DNA from: Lentinula raphanica
Taxonomy: Eukaryota > Basidiomycota > Agaricomycetes > Agaricales > Omphalotaceae
Assembly: GCA_027919835.1 (NCBI GenBank)
Contig: JANVFP010000008.1
Coordinates: 496,001 to 560,000, forward strand
DNA: 64,000 nucleotides
Direction of reading: 5' to 3'
Under the pieces are notes generated by a model that ran no database searches, was not told the origin of the DNA, and worked only from the letters and a program-made list of their open reading frames with translations. Both the position numbers and the translations under genes were made by a program. Of the stretch, positions 22,301 through 35,066 are shown one piece after another. The first letter of the stretch is position 1, and each line of letters starts with the position of its first letter.

Positions 22301-25300
22301 CCCCAGATTTATCGAGTAGTTGTATGGCGTCATGGTGAGTTGCGAATTTACGAGTACTGGCAGAGGGACCGGACGCATCGCGTGCACCACGAAAGGCTGC
22401 ATCAAACCGTCTGGATTGAAGAGTGCGGTAATGTCCTGCTTCCGCGATTACGTGTGGTGGTAAACTTTGTATGAAACCCTCGTCTTGGTCCATGAGAACA
22501 GCTTGACGAAGTGTCGGATCCAAGCTCGCAATGAAGCTAGCAGGATCTATTTCTGCCGGAACTCGAGGCGCTCCAGCCGCGACCCGAGCTTCATCTGCTG
22601 AATGTCGAGCGCGTTCCATAGCTTCTTGCTGTATTATCTCCGCGCGAATTTCCGGAGGCAACGCATCTAAAAATTCGGCACTGATCTGGGAGTCTGCCGG
22701 TCGCTCAATCCTGGATGCTTGCTGGTCTCGGAGGTGTTGATTCAAGACCTCTTCTCTCATGTCGTCAGGTAACGCCTCCAAGAAGGTAGGATCGATGCCC
22801 ATGTCGGTTATATCACGCTCTACACCATGGATCATAACAGTGACACGGGTGGCGGTGCCCACTTGGTCAGAACCAGAAGCTTCGTTCACAGAGGACTGGT
22901 TCGTTTCATTGTCATCGGCCTGCTCGATGGGCTGAGATTCAGTGCCAGTGCCGTCAGCCATCTCCGTGTCAACGTCCGCGCTGGTAGCATCTGCGTCTTC
23001 CATGGGTTGATCTTCCGGAACATCACCCTCCACCTTGGACGGTTCTTCCACCTCTTTCGATTGTCCTTCGTTAGGCTGGTCAGGAGGAGTAGTATCTGTC
23101 AGGGATTGAGCTTGTGCTTTGTCTTCCGCTTCCTTCCGCTCCTTTTCTTCTTTCTGCTGTTGTGCCGCGGCTTCTGCCTCACGTTGGCGGGCTGCCTCTT
23201 CCTCTTTAACCTTTTTAGCCGTTTCTATAGCATCTGGCAGCATTTGGTTGATCAAGTGGTTGACCAATTTAGACGCACGATCAGCGACAAAATCTCCATG
23301 TATAATCTTGACTTCCTCCGCCCACCGCTGCAGAGTGAGCAACGGATCCAGTGCACGAGCTTGAGATGAAGTAGGACTGGTTCGCGTGCTTCTTTCCATT
23401 CTGACTGAGGCAGAGATAGCCGGCGGTCGGCGGTGAGGAAGATGATAGTATCTACCCAGGTCCATAATCGCTCCTGCGGGCATATCAAGACGGATTTCCG
23501 GAACAATTCCTGCAGCTCCTCCTCCTCGACCTCGAGTCATTATGTGATGGAAGAGTTGCACGGCACCACCCCCTACAAGCTCTTCGATTGTCTGTAGAAG
23601 CTCAGTCGTTCCACCGGCCATGATCCGCTGCGGGTTGCGGGCACCTCGAAGTGTCGTCGAAGTAGGCCGATTATGATGTGAAGATGCATCTAACAACAAT
23701 GGATGTGTGGTAGCTTCAGGTGGTGCAGAACTTCCACTGCGAGCTCGACCAAACAAAGGAGTAGGGTCTTCTGCTTGATTATCGTGAATGAGCCATGTAT
23801 ATAAGTCAAGGAGAATCACAGACCTGAGGCATTTCGATGTCTACGGGGAAAGAAAAAGGTAGGGATAGAACTTTGGTCTCCCATATTGAAAACGCCACGC
23901 ATAATGTCACCGTTCTCAACCAAGTTCAAGTCGTGTCCAAAGCTACATGAAAGGCGTTTGGTTTGAGATATGACTCGACAAAGAAGCAAGACGCACTCTT
24001 CCTCAGATGCAGCTTCGAGATCTTCTTCGTCCTCCTCATGGATGATTTGGATCGGACCTTGTCCTGTTCTTCGATTAGATGTCTCCATACCAAATTCGGA
24101 GGAAAGACTCTTACCACCGGCATCTTCATCTTCATCCATTTCTTCCCGCAACTCTTCAGCTTCAACATCATCCTGGATATCCTGACATCGATGGATCATT
24201 GTCAGTAACGCCCGTATTATATTTGCATATATGGAGACATACCTGCCAGATCATTTCCTCGGCCTCATCGCTGTCATCTCCATCCACTGGTTGGGGGTTC
24301 ACAACGTCATCTTCTTCTCGGACTTCATCAACTTCATCAGGCACAAGATCTTCCTCGTCTTCTTCTTCATCCTCCCAGCCTTCCTCGTCTTCTGCATCAT
24401 CCAAACCATCATCCGCTTCCTCTTCCTCATCCGTGTTTGAAGTATCTTCACTTCCTGTTTCCTCGTCGAACTCCATGTCTTCGTCGTGCTCGCCCATGTC
24501 TTCGTCGTCATCCATGTCTTCGTCTTCGCCATGATAATTCATATCTTCCATTTCCTGTCAAGATATCAGTCACATCAATTGCGCAACAGAGATTAGAAAC
24601 TGACACCGCCATACATCCCCAACGCAGAGTTGCGATACAAGTCGGGGGTTTCTTCGCGATTCTCTTCTTCTTCTTCCTCTTCGTCATCATCATCATCCTC
24701 ATCGGAAGGTAGAGGTGACAAAATTCCGGCTCTTGGACTGTTTGATTCTCGCGGTTTACCTGGGGCTCGACTCATCTTGATAGCCACTTTTGTTCTAAAA
24801 GCGAAGGTTATTTAGTTACTTCAGCATATGAGATAGGTAAACTCCACTTACAAGTACTCCAAAGGCTTTAAGATAGCAACAACTAATGTGCGAACGTTAG
24901 GATAGTTGAGGTCAACATCGGATAAAACGTTCGTGAGAGTTGCGACGAGGTTCTTCTCTAGCATAATTTTGGCGATTTGAGTCGGACTATCTTCATGCTT
25001 TCGTGGAGAAGTAAAGCGAACGGTGAGCAAACGATAGCAAAGATCACTGAGAGCGAATAAACGGCCATAGTACAAGTCTGTGCTTTCAGTAGGCGACGCG
25101 TCTTTGATAGCACGACTGATCGATTCAATCATGAATTTCCGTACTGCAATTAGATCGTTCGAAACATCTTTGGCTTCCTGTCCAGAAGAAGTATCCACGC
25201 AGAGAGCAACCAAGACAGACATTGCCCATGTCGACACGGACATCTTGCTGCGTGTTTCTGGATTGAGAGGGGGGTTGAGACTGCCAAAGGGAACAAGTTC

Positions 25301-28300
25301 CGAGAGGAGGAAATGCATCGTGTAGCTACGGAATTTAGAATGGGCGTTTTCCTTCCCTGGTGTGCCAGTCCGCTTCTTTGGAGAATACGATAGAAAAGCA
25401 ACTTTGCAGGAGTCATAGGAAAACAGCAACTCTGTCATGCACTGCATGAGGAAGCACATATAGAGATGTGGCGCCTTTTGTCGAGAGACATCTGCACTAT
25501 CCTTCGTTGTTGTAGCCGAAGAATCGCTTGCGACAGGATGAGAACTTGCATCGACGATGGGGGCCGTGGACCCGCTAGCAGTTGAAGGTGCATCATTGGG
25601 CATTTTAGCTGTTTTCATCAATTCCGCTGCGAGGAAACACATCACTTCATCCGCGGATTCCGAGGTTGTGTTAAGCGTTGGTGAATCAAGCATGTCGACG
25701 TTTGTCTTGGATTCTTCGTCTTTGGAAGAAGTTTCTGATTCCTTTTTCAAAGAAAGGCTGTACGGTGTGGCATACGGTGAATCGAGTCGACACAGGGACT
25801 GGGTGACTTTGATAAAGGTATTCGAGTCCCGCAGTGCCATTGCACTACAATTCTTCAGATATGAAGAGATATCGGTGGATCTATTACGGGGAGTAGTAAA
25901 AAATCGTCGGATGGACTGGTGCATAATACCCTGCAAGGTTTTGTCATCTTCAATGATATGCCGCAAGATGATAGCGATATATGACGAGCTACCGGCAACG
26001 GGAGATGCATGAAGGCGATTGAAAAGCATGGTCAGACCATCTCTTTTGACGAACTGTAGAGCATATCCATGTTCCCTCGTGAGAAGCACCAATAGACGTA
26101 GCGTAGAGAGTAACTCGTCACTGGGAAGATCCGGAATAGCCAGAAGCTTCAGACAGAAATCATATACTATAGGTCGTGCCTCCGTCAGGGCAGGGCCGGC
26201 CGACAAAGGGCTCGAAGGTATGAGTTCTCCTTCTTTGGGTGTGCTGATCGTACGAGGTTCTTCAGATAGAGTAAGGAGCGCTTCAGTGACCAGTAGATGT
26301 GCAGCCAGCCAGCGAGGAATTGTTGGTTGACCTGGATCGTTATTTACTGGGTTGGACAAGAGAAGGGCCAGAAGACTCTCCATAAGCGATCCACGTATTT
26401 CTTGACTGAGTGACGATGGTGTTTCGCACAAAATCAAAGCCAACAGCCTGCAGCGATTGGCCAAAGGCTGCTCTTGAACGTCATAGGCATATGGTGAGAA
26501 TGCCTTGATATCATCTACTATGTTCTGTATAGCTTCCAGTCGATGGGCATCGCTTGGACGGACAAAGGCGGCATGAATGTCGAATAATAAAGAAATATGC
26601 TCATCCACTAATGAGAGCGCCTTTTTACTGATCTTGTTTCTCAGAGGTTCTCGTGCTGCTTCCAATTCGTTTCGCCATTCCGAAGTTGTCTTGCCCATGG
26701 TCGATTCGGCAGGAGCTGTATCGGGAACAGCGGGTGTAGGGGAAGTGGTGCCAGATTCATCCTCACTAATTGAGGATTCGTCATTAGCACCTGCTTCTCC
26801 TGAACCTGTAGCGACAGCGGTAGGTTCTGGCTCAGGTTCTGCAGCAAACGGAGGTAACGGGTAGGCTAAAAGGAGTTCGGTTGCTGCAGGAACATTGTTG
26901 TGAGTGCGCCGGAGAACACTTTCAGCAGCAGCACGGGGAAAGCCCATGTCCGTGAGTTGGCGAATGCGCGACTCATCGGGTATTGCGTTGGAGCGAATGA
27001 AAGCGCTGGTAGATGGCCCGGTTTCAGTACTGGCCTTGTTGTCATCAGAACTGTTCAACACTTCGAGAATAGTTTGAACAACAGATCTGCAAACGCCGAG
27101 CGGCGCCTTGATAAACCACGACGATTCCCAGATATCTTGTAGCAGTGGTAATACTGTCAGCCGAAGTCGAACAAGGAAGTTGTAAGGCTCGAAGTAATCA
27201 ACTTCAGTGTCCTTTTTGTCCTTGGTGACAACTATGTTGGTCTGACCTGATTCAAGTAATGGTTTTGAGGACACTAGAGGATGCAGCAAATGCAATACTA
27301 TTTTCAATCCGCTGAAAGCATGAACCAGTTCCTGTGTCTGCGCAGAAGCGCGATCCTCTTCGCGTATGACGCTGATAGACTCTATTGAAGAGATAAAATT
27401 CCGGCAAACGTCCAATACCGCTTCAATACCACCTGCACGATAGAATGCTAGCAATTCGACGGTGTAGATAGTGTGATTGGTTGTGCGCTCTATGAGATGA
27501 ATATAAGGACGAGGAGAATGAGACGAAAAAATGAGGTCTGACCATCAATCAACAGCACGGTCACTAAGCCTAGCATTACCCCATAGTAAGTGTACAAGAG
27601 AGGTTTGTTTTCAACTGGGTATCGATTAGATGGTATGATGGTAGGTCATGACAAGACGGCTCACTGTCACCCTTGGCAGAAAGATGCTTCAGTAGTATGT
27701 CTGCAACTGTCACAGACGACTCCATCATCTGCTTCTTTTGCGAGTGCTCTGCTGTGCGACGGAAATGGAATGTTTTGACCATCGCTATAGAGTAATGAGC
27801 TATTGAACAGGTATTCTGAACAGAAAACACTACCTTGGAAAAACGGTGACAGGGCAGTAGGTATACCATGAGCAATATGTTTCAACGCTGCCGCATTATG
27901 TTCTTTTGGGCCTCCATGTGAGCTATGTACGCCCTTCGTTGCGGTAGATGCCGATGCATCATGTTCAACTGAACCACTAGGTACCGAGTTAGGCATAGCT
28001 GGTTCAGGTAAACCAAACGTTCGATGATAGGGTGACCGCTCTAACGGAGAAGCAGTTGGAGTTTGATATACCTCTATCCCTTCCGTGGAGAGGGCTGCCT
28101 TCAGAACGATATTTTCCCAGATGCCGGCACGATGTAACGAGCCCAAGTCTGCGATCACTTGTGGCGTCGTGTTGTTCATCAGGTTCTGCAGAAGAGTGAT
28201 GGCTCCCCGACCATGAGCGTAACCCGCAGTGGAGAAAACGTCCGAAAGAAGAGTGACCCGAACGTGAAGGGTAATTAAGTTACGGAAATAGAAATTCTTG

Positions 28301-31300
28301 TTGACAAACTCATCCTCTATACGAACGTTAGGATGTCATAAAAACAGGAATGACAGAAGCTTACCCTTGACTTCCAGAAGTGGTACTAGATTCGACTCCT
28401 GAGTATCGGTAGACCAGAACTCTTGTGTGGCCTGAAGAGACTCTTTGACCAGCTGAGCCATGTGCTGAAGAGTATCGCTCGCAGCAACTTCCGTCAATGT
28501 GCGCATGGTTTGAACCATCGAATCGGATGCGACGCTGTTTGCAAAGTCATAAGGAAGACAAGGTAGGGCAGTCAACTTGCCCAAGCAGACAAGACCGTCT
28601 GTTTGAGATATGAAGTCCCGACAATGTGGAGTATGCTGGAAGAGGCCTTCAAGAAACTATTTGAAGATGAATAAATATTTGTGACAAGGATAGCATGAAT
28701 TTAGCTTACTCTGCCCAGGATATCAATGAATGATATGATGTTGTTTTCATGTAACCTCATGGCTTCTTCACTAAAAGGATCGAGCAAAGTAGCTGCATTA
28801 GGGGGAGGTGGAGAAGGAGAAGATTCTTGCGAGTCGGATGTTTCGATCCCTTCCATTCGATCTTCGTTGTCAGAATTGACCGAAAGTTGAGCGACTGTGA
28901 GCTGATACCAGTTACGAATGTCAGCAGGAGGAACATATACATGTCCAAGTTCTTCTATCTTTGTCATAGTGCTCTTGAGCGCTTGGAAAACGGGAACCTT
29001 CAAAAATGGATGATGTCGAATGAGCTCGTCAATTGCCGTTCCAAGGAGAACCGCATTCTCCTTCTCGAGCAGGATCTTCAGATGGCGATCTGAGGTGAAT
29101 ATGGAAAATATCGCTGGGACGATGCTGGGATGAGCACCAAGTTGCGCCTGTCCAACCTCGTTCAAACAGAGTGCTCCAAGAGCATTTGGTATGGCTTGAA
29201 GCACCTATGAACAAGATTAACTCTATTCGTCAGCAAATGATTGACGAATGATGGGAAGCCGTACCTCAATAGCAGGTTCAAGCCCGAGCTCGATTGACTT
29301 GTAGAATGTTTCGGGCAGTCCGGCTTCCTGAATGACCGTCAAAGAACTTGGTTCATTATGCACAAAAGTGGCCATGATATTGATCGCTGTAGTTCCAGTG
29401 AACAAAAAATTGAAGATGATGTGAAATCATATACCTATGGGTAGAACACTCGGTCCGAAGAGACCTCTGTATTCGATAATCTTCTTGATTGACTTCAATA
29501 TAGACATATCAATCAGTCCTCTCAAGCCTTCCAAAGTCCCGGACGATTGCATCATACGGTGTAGGGAACGCAGGACATGTTTTAGAACAGCAGCTCGGAT
29601 AACAGGGAGCTCCCCTTCACAATGGTATTAAGAACGGAGACGGCTAATTTCTCAAGTAAAACATACCATGAGAACCAAAGATCTGACGTGATTTCTGTTG
29701 ATCACCATGTTCTCGGATGTCCAGATCTACTTCGAACTACACATCATCAATCATGAGTGTTGTTCGCTGAAGTGAAGGCAACAAACTTACCTCAACTCTA
29801 TCAACTAAGGCTTCCACGCCATGCGAGTTGCAGAACACTGTGAAAGCGTTGGCGAAGCTGTACAAGACATTGTCTATAAGTTGCATTGTCTTCGATACAA
29901 CTTGCAGACGAGTCGGTAGGCGATTTTCGAGGATTTGTATCAAGAGTGGAATGAGGCCAGCACCGACAATCATATTACCACCTGATGCATGAGAGGCAAT
30001 GAAAGTCACAAAAGACAACAACGCTTCAACGAAGCTATGAGGAGTTTTGCAATCAGGGTTCGAAATGTCAGTGATGGTTTTGCGCAAGAGTCCCATCAAT
30101 ATTCCATGGTTCACTCCAGCGTTCACCGAAGTGAGCACTTCGTGAACTTTCGATCGATATCTTGCCATTGCGTCCAGAGCAGCAATAGCGGCAGTTTGGA
30201 TGTGAATGGAGATTCCACGGCCGACATGTAATAACTCGGCAACATGGGGGATGAGATCAGGTTCGTACAAGAAGAGAGTAGATAAAGCTTGGCTCTCTGG
30301 GTGCGTGTGTGCAAAAATAGCAATAGAGAGTAGGCGAACATGAACAAGTTTTTCACGTTGAGTTTCACGTCCTTTGGCCAAGGTGGTTGCCGCCCGAATA
30401 CGGCAGAGCAGATCAAACTTCTCCGAATCAGGTATCTCATACGTACGGATGGCATCAGCCAAGACCTCCATAGAGGGTTTCGACTGTAGTGTTTGTTCAT
30501 CTAAATGAACGACGATAGCACCTGTGGACGATGGTGTGGTCGACGAGGGCTTCCGTGAAGAAGAAGGATCGTTAGAGTCGTTCTCAGATTTGAGTTGCGA
30601 GGATCCAGTATCTGTGCGGTAAAAGCTGAAGTTGACTTCGCGAGCCTCGCTTGGAAGGGCGTCAATCTCCGTGCTGCCCGTCGCGTTCGCCAAATCAACG
30701 AGATCGATCCCATATTCGCGAAGGTGAGGCCATCGTTTTGCTAAAGATAGCAAGCGTGGCGTAGAAATATTCAGCGCTTGTGAGACAGCGGGCTGCGCTG
30801 AGTATTGTTGTGAAGGTCTTAGAAGCAATTTCAGAGTCAGAACCAGAATGTCGAGGTCTGATGTAAAGAGAATGCTGTTCAATCGCTAATGATATCGTAA
30901 TGCTTTAGAAATAATCCATTCTCAAGCGACAAACAATCTACGCACATCATAAGAATTGAACATCTTTCGGTTGGTCGAGTTCTCGAGCAGCAACCTCTCA
31001 AATCTGATGATTTCCGCTACTAGCTTCTTTGATTCCTGACTGAAATCTCGAACTTGTAGTTTGTCAATTTCGTATTCGCGAATGACGTCTTCAAGGACGG
31101 CGTCGAACTTGTTGAGCACTTTTATCCAGGCATTGAGATCTGAGCGTTGCCATTTCCAGACATCGATCTCCTCTAGAGTCTGAGCCAGAGCGTTGTCCGA
31201 TGTGTTGATCAGTCTTGTTATTAGATCTGCAACTTGAGGAGGCTGAAAACAAAATCCTATTTGAACGCGCGTCCTCTTAAAAGAGAAAAGGAAATTCTTA

Positions 31301-31340
31301 CCGGAGGAACCGTCCTCTTGGACTTATGTAGAATCTTCAT
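19393..31340 (-). CDS. TOM1: Giant HECT E3 ubiquitin ligase, TOM1/HUWE1 family
   Basis: This is the largest gene in the window, about 12 kb, encoding a protein well over 3,000 residues. The start MKILHKSKRTVPP at 31340 sits next to an intron. The N-terminal half is armadillo-like (DUF908/DUF913 type; e.g. FNSYDRLNSILFTSDLDILV). A UBA domain lies near 26,900-27,000 (RIRQLTDMGFPRAAAESVLR). Extreme acidic tracts follow at about 24,170-24,760. A ubiquitin-binding UBM-like repeat region is visible at 22,450-22,830 (GIDPTFLEALPDDMREEVLN; SAEFLDALPPEIRAEIIQQE). The HECT domain occupies the C-terminus, with HLSFFKFVGRVIGKAIYDGR and the catalytic cysteine in LPQAHTCFNQIDLPQYSSYE; it ends GEGFGFV. An intron at 19497-19557 splits the catalytic Cys codon. 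In yeast, Tom1 targets excess ribosomal proteins and histones. It is divergent from SUB1. Confidence 0.95.
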
Positions 31341-31660
31341 CGTTGATTGGTCGCGAAAACACGATAGTTTTCGGCCAATTTGATGCTGTGGATAGAGGTA
31401 CGAAGAAGAATGGTGAAGAGAGGCCTACAAGTCGGCATGAGCAATTTGCTGACAAAGCATTTGTCACGGTTCGTCAGGTGTTGTCAAGTGGCGTCAACTT
31501 CACCGTTCAAGGGTCAACCACTGCCAGTCGCGTTGAACTCAGAACTGTTCCATTCGCGTCTTTCCATAACTTAAAACTGTTCCATTCGCGTCTTTCTATA
31601 AACTTCTGTTTTACAATATCCATTCTTCTCTCGTTGCACTCCCTCAAATCACAAGAACTG
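31341..31660. promoter_or_regulatory. Bidirectional TOM1/SUB1 promoter with tandem repeat
   Basis: This 320-bp gap separates divergent start codons and must hold both promoters. A pyrimidine-rich stretch precedes the SUB1 start, typical of fungal core promoters. It also contains a two-copy tandem repeat, annotated separately. Confidence 0.6.
31543..31605 (+). repeat. Two-copy tandem repeat, about 32-bp period
   Basis: Copy one starts at 31543 and copy two at 31575. Both begin AACTGTTCCATTCGCGTCTT, identical over at least the first 21 bases, and then diverge by a substitution and a small shift. It lies 56-118 bp upstream of the SUB1 start codon. It may be a duplicated transcription-factor site or initiator region; this is inference. 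Confidence 0.85.
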
Positions 31661-32338
31661 ATGGCCAAACGCAAGACCGACCAGACAAGCGATTCTGACA
31701 GCTCTTCAGAAGCTCCTGTCGCTCCGAGATCCAGCAAATCGAAATTGGAACGCGGTATCAAGAAGCCAAAAATCACAATGGTATGGTAATTCTGCAGCAT
31801 ATCTTTTCGGTACAAACTACAGCTTCAAGAAGAATTATAATTCGGAAAGTGAACAAGAGGACGAGGAGCAGGAGGAGCAACCCAAGAAAAAGGGGAAATC
31901 AAAGCTTGTGGTATGTGCCATTATCCATAACATCCTCCTATGACCGGTCTCAAATTCAGAATGTTGCTTTGAAGTCTTCGTCCTCGTCCAAAACGCCTTC
32001 TGTCCAGAAGAACTCAGAGGGCGACAAATTCATTAGTTTAGGCAAGAACAGAAGAGCCACCGTCCGATCGTTTGTCTTCTTCTACTGGAAATAAACCTGG
32101 TTGGGACATTCATGAACCTTAGGTTCAAAGGAAGCACTTTTGTCGACATCCGCGAATTCTACGGCGACTCGGAAGAGTCAATGAAACCAGGCAAGAAGGG
32201 AATTACCCTAACACCAGACCAGGTTTGTCCTGCGCTTGAATAACGCCCCAGTTACTTATTGTTATTCAGTGGGAAGTCTTGAAAAGTGGAATCTCCATCA
32301 TTGACGAGCTGTTCGCAGCTGAACAGAAGAAGAAATAG
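31661..32338 (+). CDS. SUB1: PC4/Sub1-type transcriptional coactivator
   Basis: This is a small nuclear single-strand-DNA-binding coactivator of the PC4/Sub1 family, which acts at Pol II promoters. The start [20 protein letters not shown] at 31661 begins a Ser/acidic and Lys-rich tail ([20 protein letters not shown]). The PC4 domain follows: [48 protein letters not shown] and [15 protein letters not shown] at the end. Short introns fall after KIT(M), after KSKLV, within RSF (donor GTTTGT, ends CCTTAG) and after LTPDQ. The length, a little over 120 residues, fits the family. It shares a bidirectional promoter with the HECT ligase gene. Confidence 0.92.
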
Positions 32339-32492
32339 GTACATTGTTCGTATAATCTGTGTTCGATATACTTAGTTGTAGTATCTCTATCTTGAAGCAA
32401 AAATATTCGGCAGACTATGTACTTAGGGCCGACTAAGATTTTGAATGGATGACAGCATGTTATGATGTACCATAGGTTCATGAGAGTCTTCC

Positions 32493-35004
32493 ATGTTGTT
32501 TCTGGGTGCTCGTTGTCGATGCCTCGAATCAACACTTAGATCGACCCATATTTTGGCCAAAAAAGCGCCATGGCGTACAGAGGGGTTCAACAGTCGGCCC
32601 TACACCCAAAACCAATTCAAGCATGGTCATTCCAGAGAGTCAAGTCGGAATCTCTGGATCGCCTGCTCAACTTCATTGCTTCTTCTGACTGGCGCAGGAA
32701 CACTCGCATACTACAATTATAAACCATTCCGACATGCGTTATTAGCTGGAATTCGTTGCTCCAGGGTGGCAGGTGTGTTATACTTCCATGAACGTCATCA
32801 TCATTCTCAACATCGACGTTACCAGAGGCTGCTATCTTAGGCGTAATTGACTATAAATTTACCTTTCTCAAATCCTATGCGTCGGAACACGAGGAGTTTC
32901 AAGCGTACTCTGAATGTCATACACGAAGTGCAACAAGACTTTTAAAAGCGTTACTCGCGAACGGAGGTACGCGAATGTGGTCCACCTGATGCTCAGAACC
33001 TCTCGTACGAGATTCAGTTAGGCATCTTCATCAAACTTGGACAACATATGGCATCCGTAATTGTCCTGCCAAAGGAATGGACGAGTACTATGAGACCGTG
33101 GGTTCTCTATACTATCCGCCGCGACACAGAACATTGAAGTCTTTCTAGATTACAAGATCAATGTGAACCGACACCCTACCAAGCAGTAAATGCTATGTTT
33201 CAATCTGATATGGGGAAATCCATTGATGACTTATTCGTGGATTTCGACCCGAAACCTGTCGGTGTGGCTAGTTTGGCTCAAGTACATGTTGCAGTGCTTC
33301 GAGAAACTGGCGAGAAAGTGGCCGTCAAAGTCTGTCGCGTTCATTGCGTCAAGTACGAGTGTCTTACTTTCATCTCATTAGCTGCAACATCCACATCTAG
33401 CAGAGTTTGCGGATATAGACATGGAAATGGTGGAAGTTTCCTTAGGTATGGTATATTTTATTCCTCGGTTTCAGATCCTCACATTAGCGCTAGGATGGAT
33501 CAAATATTGGTTCCCTGAATTCGAATTGACATGGCTAGCAGTGCGTCCCGAGCTTCTTGCCAATCTGGCTTTCCTGACTGTCCGTATAAAGGAAGAAATG
33601 CGGATAAATCTGCCAAAAGAAATGGATTTTGTCCATGAAGCCTTTAATGCCTCTAAAACGACGACGGAATTCCAAAATGTCCGAACGTCACTCTATATTC
33701 CAAAAGTAATGTTCGCGAAGAAAAGGATTTTGGTCATGGAGTACATTCAGGGTGGAAGAGTTGACGATTTGGAGTACCTCGCTGAAGCAAACATTGACCG
33801 TAATAAGGTTGCGTTGGAGCTCTCTAGAATATTCAATCGTATGGTGTTCATCAATGGGTGGTTTCATGCAGTACGTTCAACTGTTCTACGTTTTTCGATT
33901 GTCAGCTTTGACCGTTGCTCTAGGATCCTCATCCTGGTACCATCTCCTGTATATCTGCATAGGAAAATCCACTCATTCTCTCGAACCACTAGGAAATCTG
34001 CTTATCCGACCCGCTGTAGTCCCTTCAAAATCACCATATAATTTTGAAATCGTTCTACTCGATCATGGACAGTATTTCGACATCGATGACGATTTGAGAA
34101 TCAACTACAGCAAATTCTGGCTGTCACTCATGGCTCCCGGTTCACCATCTGTGCAAGCGGATCGAAGAAAATATGCTGAACTAGTCGGAAACATAGGTCC
34201 TGATTTGGTGAGTTCTTAAGTTCTTTGTACAGCTATTATGGGAAGCTGACCAGCCGTAGTATCCAGTCTTCGAGGCCGCTATGACTGGAAGAGCAGCATT
34301 GGAGGGAACCTGGGATGACGAGCAGTCTGATGATGAAGCAACATTTCAGAGGGCATCCGGCATGATGAGCGCTTTGCCACAGAGTGAAGAAGAAATGGAT
34401 GCGATCCGCACAGCTGTGGTGACCCGCGAAGGTTTACTCATCTCCGTTTTTGATGTTTTGAGAAAGGTACCACGTAGGGTATTGATGGTGCTCAAGTTGA
34501 ATGATCTGACCAGGTAAGAGCCGTTGCACTGTCGACATGCGACTATTTATCGAAACATATTGACAGGAGCCTTGACCATGCCCTAGCCACCACACACTCA
34601 AACATCGTATGTTGACACTTCTGATTTACCTCAAGTGATGTACTCATGTACACGTATCCACTCAGCGTATTTTCTTGGTCACCGCCAAATTCTGCTTACA
34701 ATCTGTATGGCGTAACGACCAGGAGCGTTTGATTGGTGCAATGAGAAACAGAGGGTTGCTGTCGTTCTCCTTGCTGCTTGAGTATTTTCAGTGCTGGTGG
34801 TGAGTGATCAATCTTCTGTTCAGTCAAGATAGCTGACGATATCTCCACCATAGGAAATACGAAAAGTCGCTAACCTTGGTTGTTTTGACTGAGACCTTCA
34901 TAGACTCTCAAGCTTACGCATATAAAATGCGAGATTGGATGCATGGTCTACGGCGACAAGGTTTCAGAGGTGCTCATAAAGCAGCAGCAGGTCTGGAGAT
35001 CTGA
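32493..35004 (+). CDS. ABC1/ADCK1-like atypical kinase (Mcp2/Cqd2 type)
   Basis: This is a UbiB/ABC1/ADCK family protein, probably mitochondrial inner membrane, from the group affecting coenzyme Q and lipid homeostasis. The N-terminus is basic with a predicted TM (LWIACSTSLLLLTGAGTLAY), fitting a mitochondrial presequence plus anchor. Family motifs are IFIKLGQHMAS, LQDQCEPTPYQAVNAMFQSD, PVGVASLAQVHVAVLRETGE, the lysine in KVAVK, NLPKEMDFVHEAFNA, FHADPHPGNLLIRPA and VLLDHGQYFDIDDD, each with introns spliced in frame. The C-terminal region ends LRRQGFRGAHKAAAGLEI. Length and the single TM fit the ADCK1/Mcp2 branch rather than Coq8; that assignment is inference. Confidence 0.88.
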
Positions 35005-35066
35005 GAAGGCAATGCATTTATTTCCTAGTCCACTCCCACCTACCGTATATCCAGTATAATACCCGT

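Noticed and set aside
22827..23369. 180-codon plus-strand frame inside the HECT ligase gene
   Set aside because: Antisense shadow of the Glu/Ala-rich coding exon; hydrophobic character is a by-product of the complementary strand.
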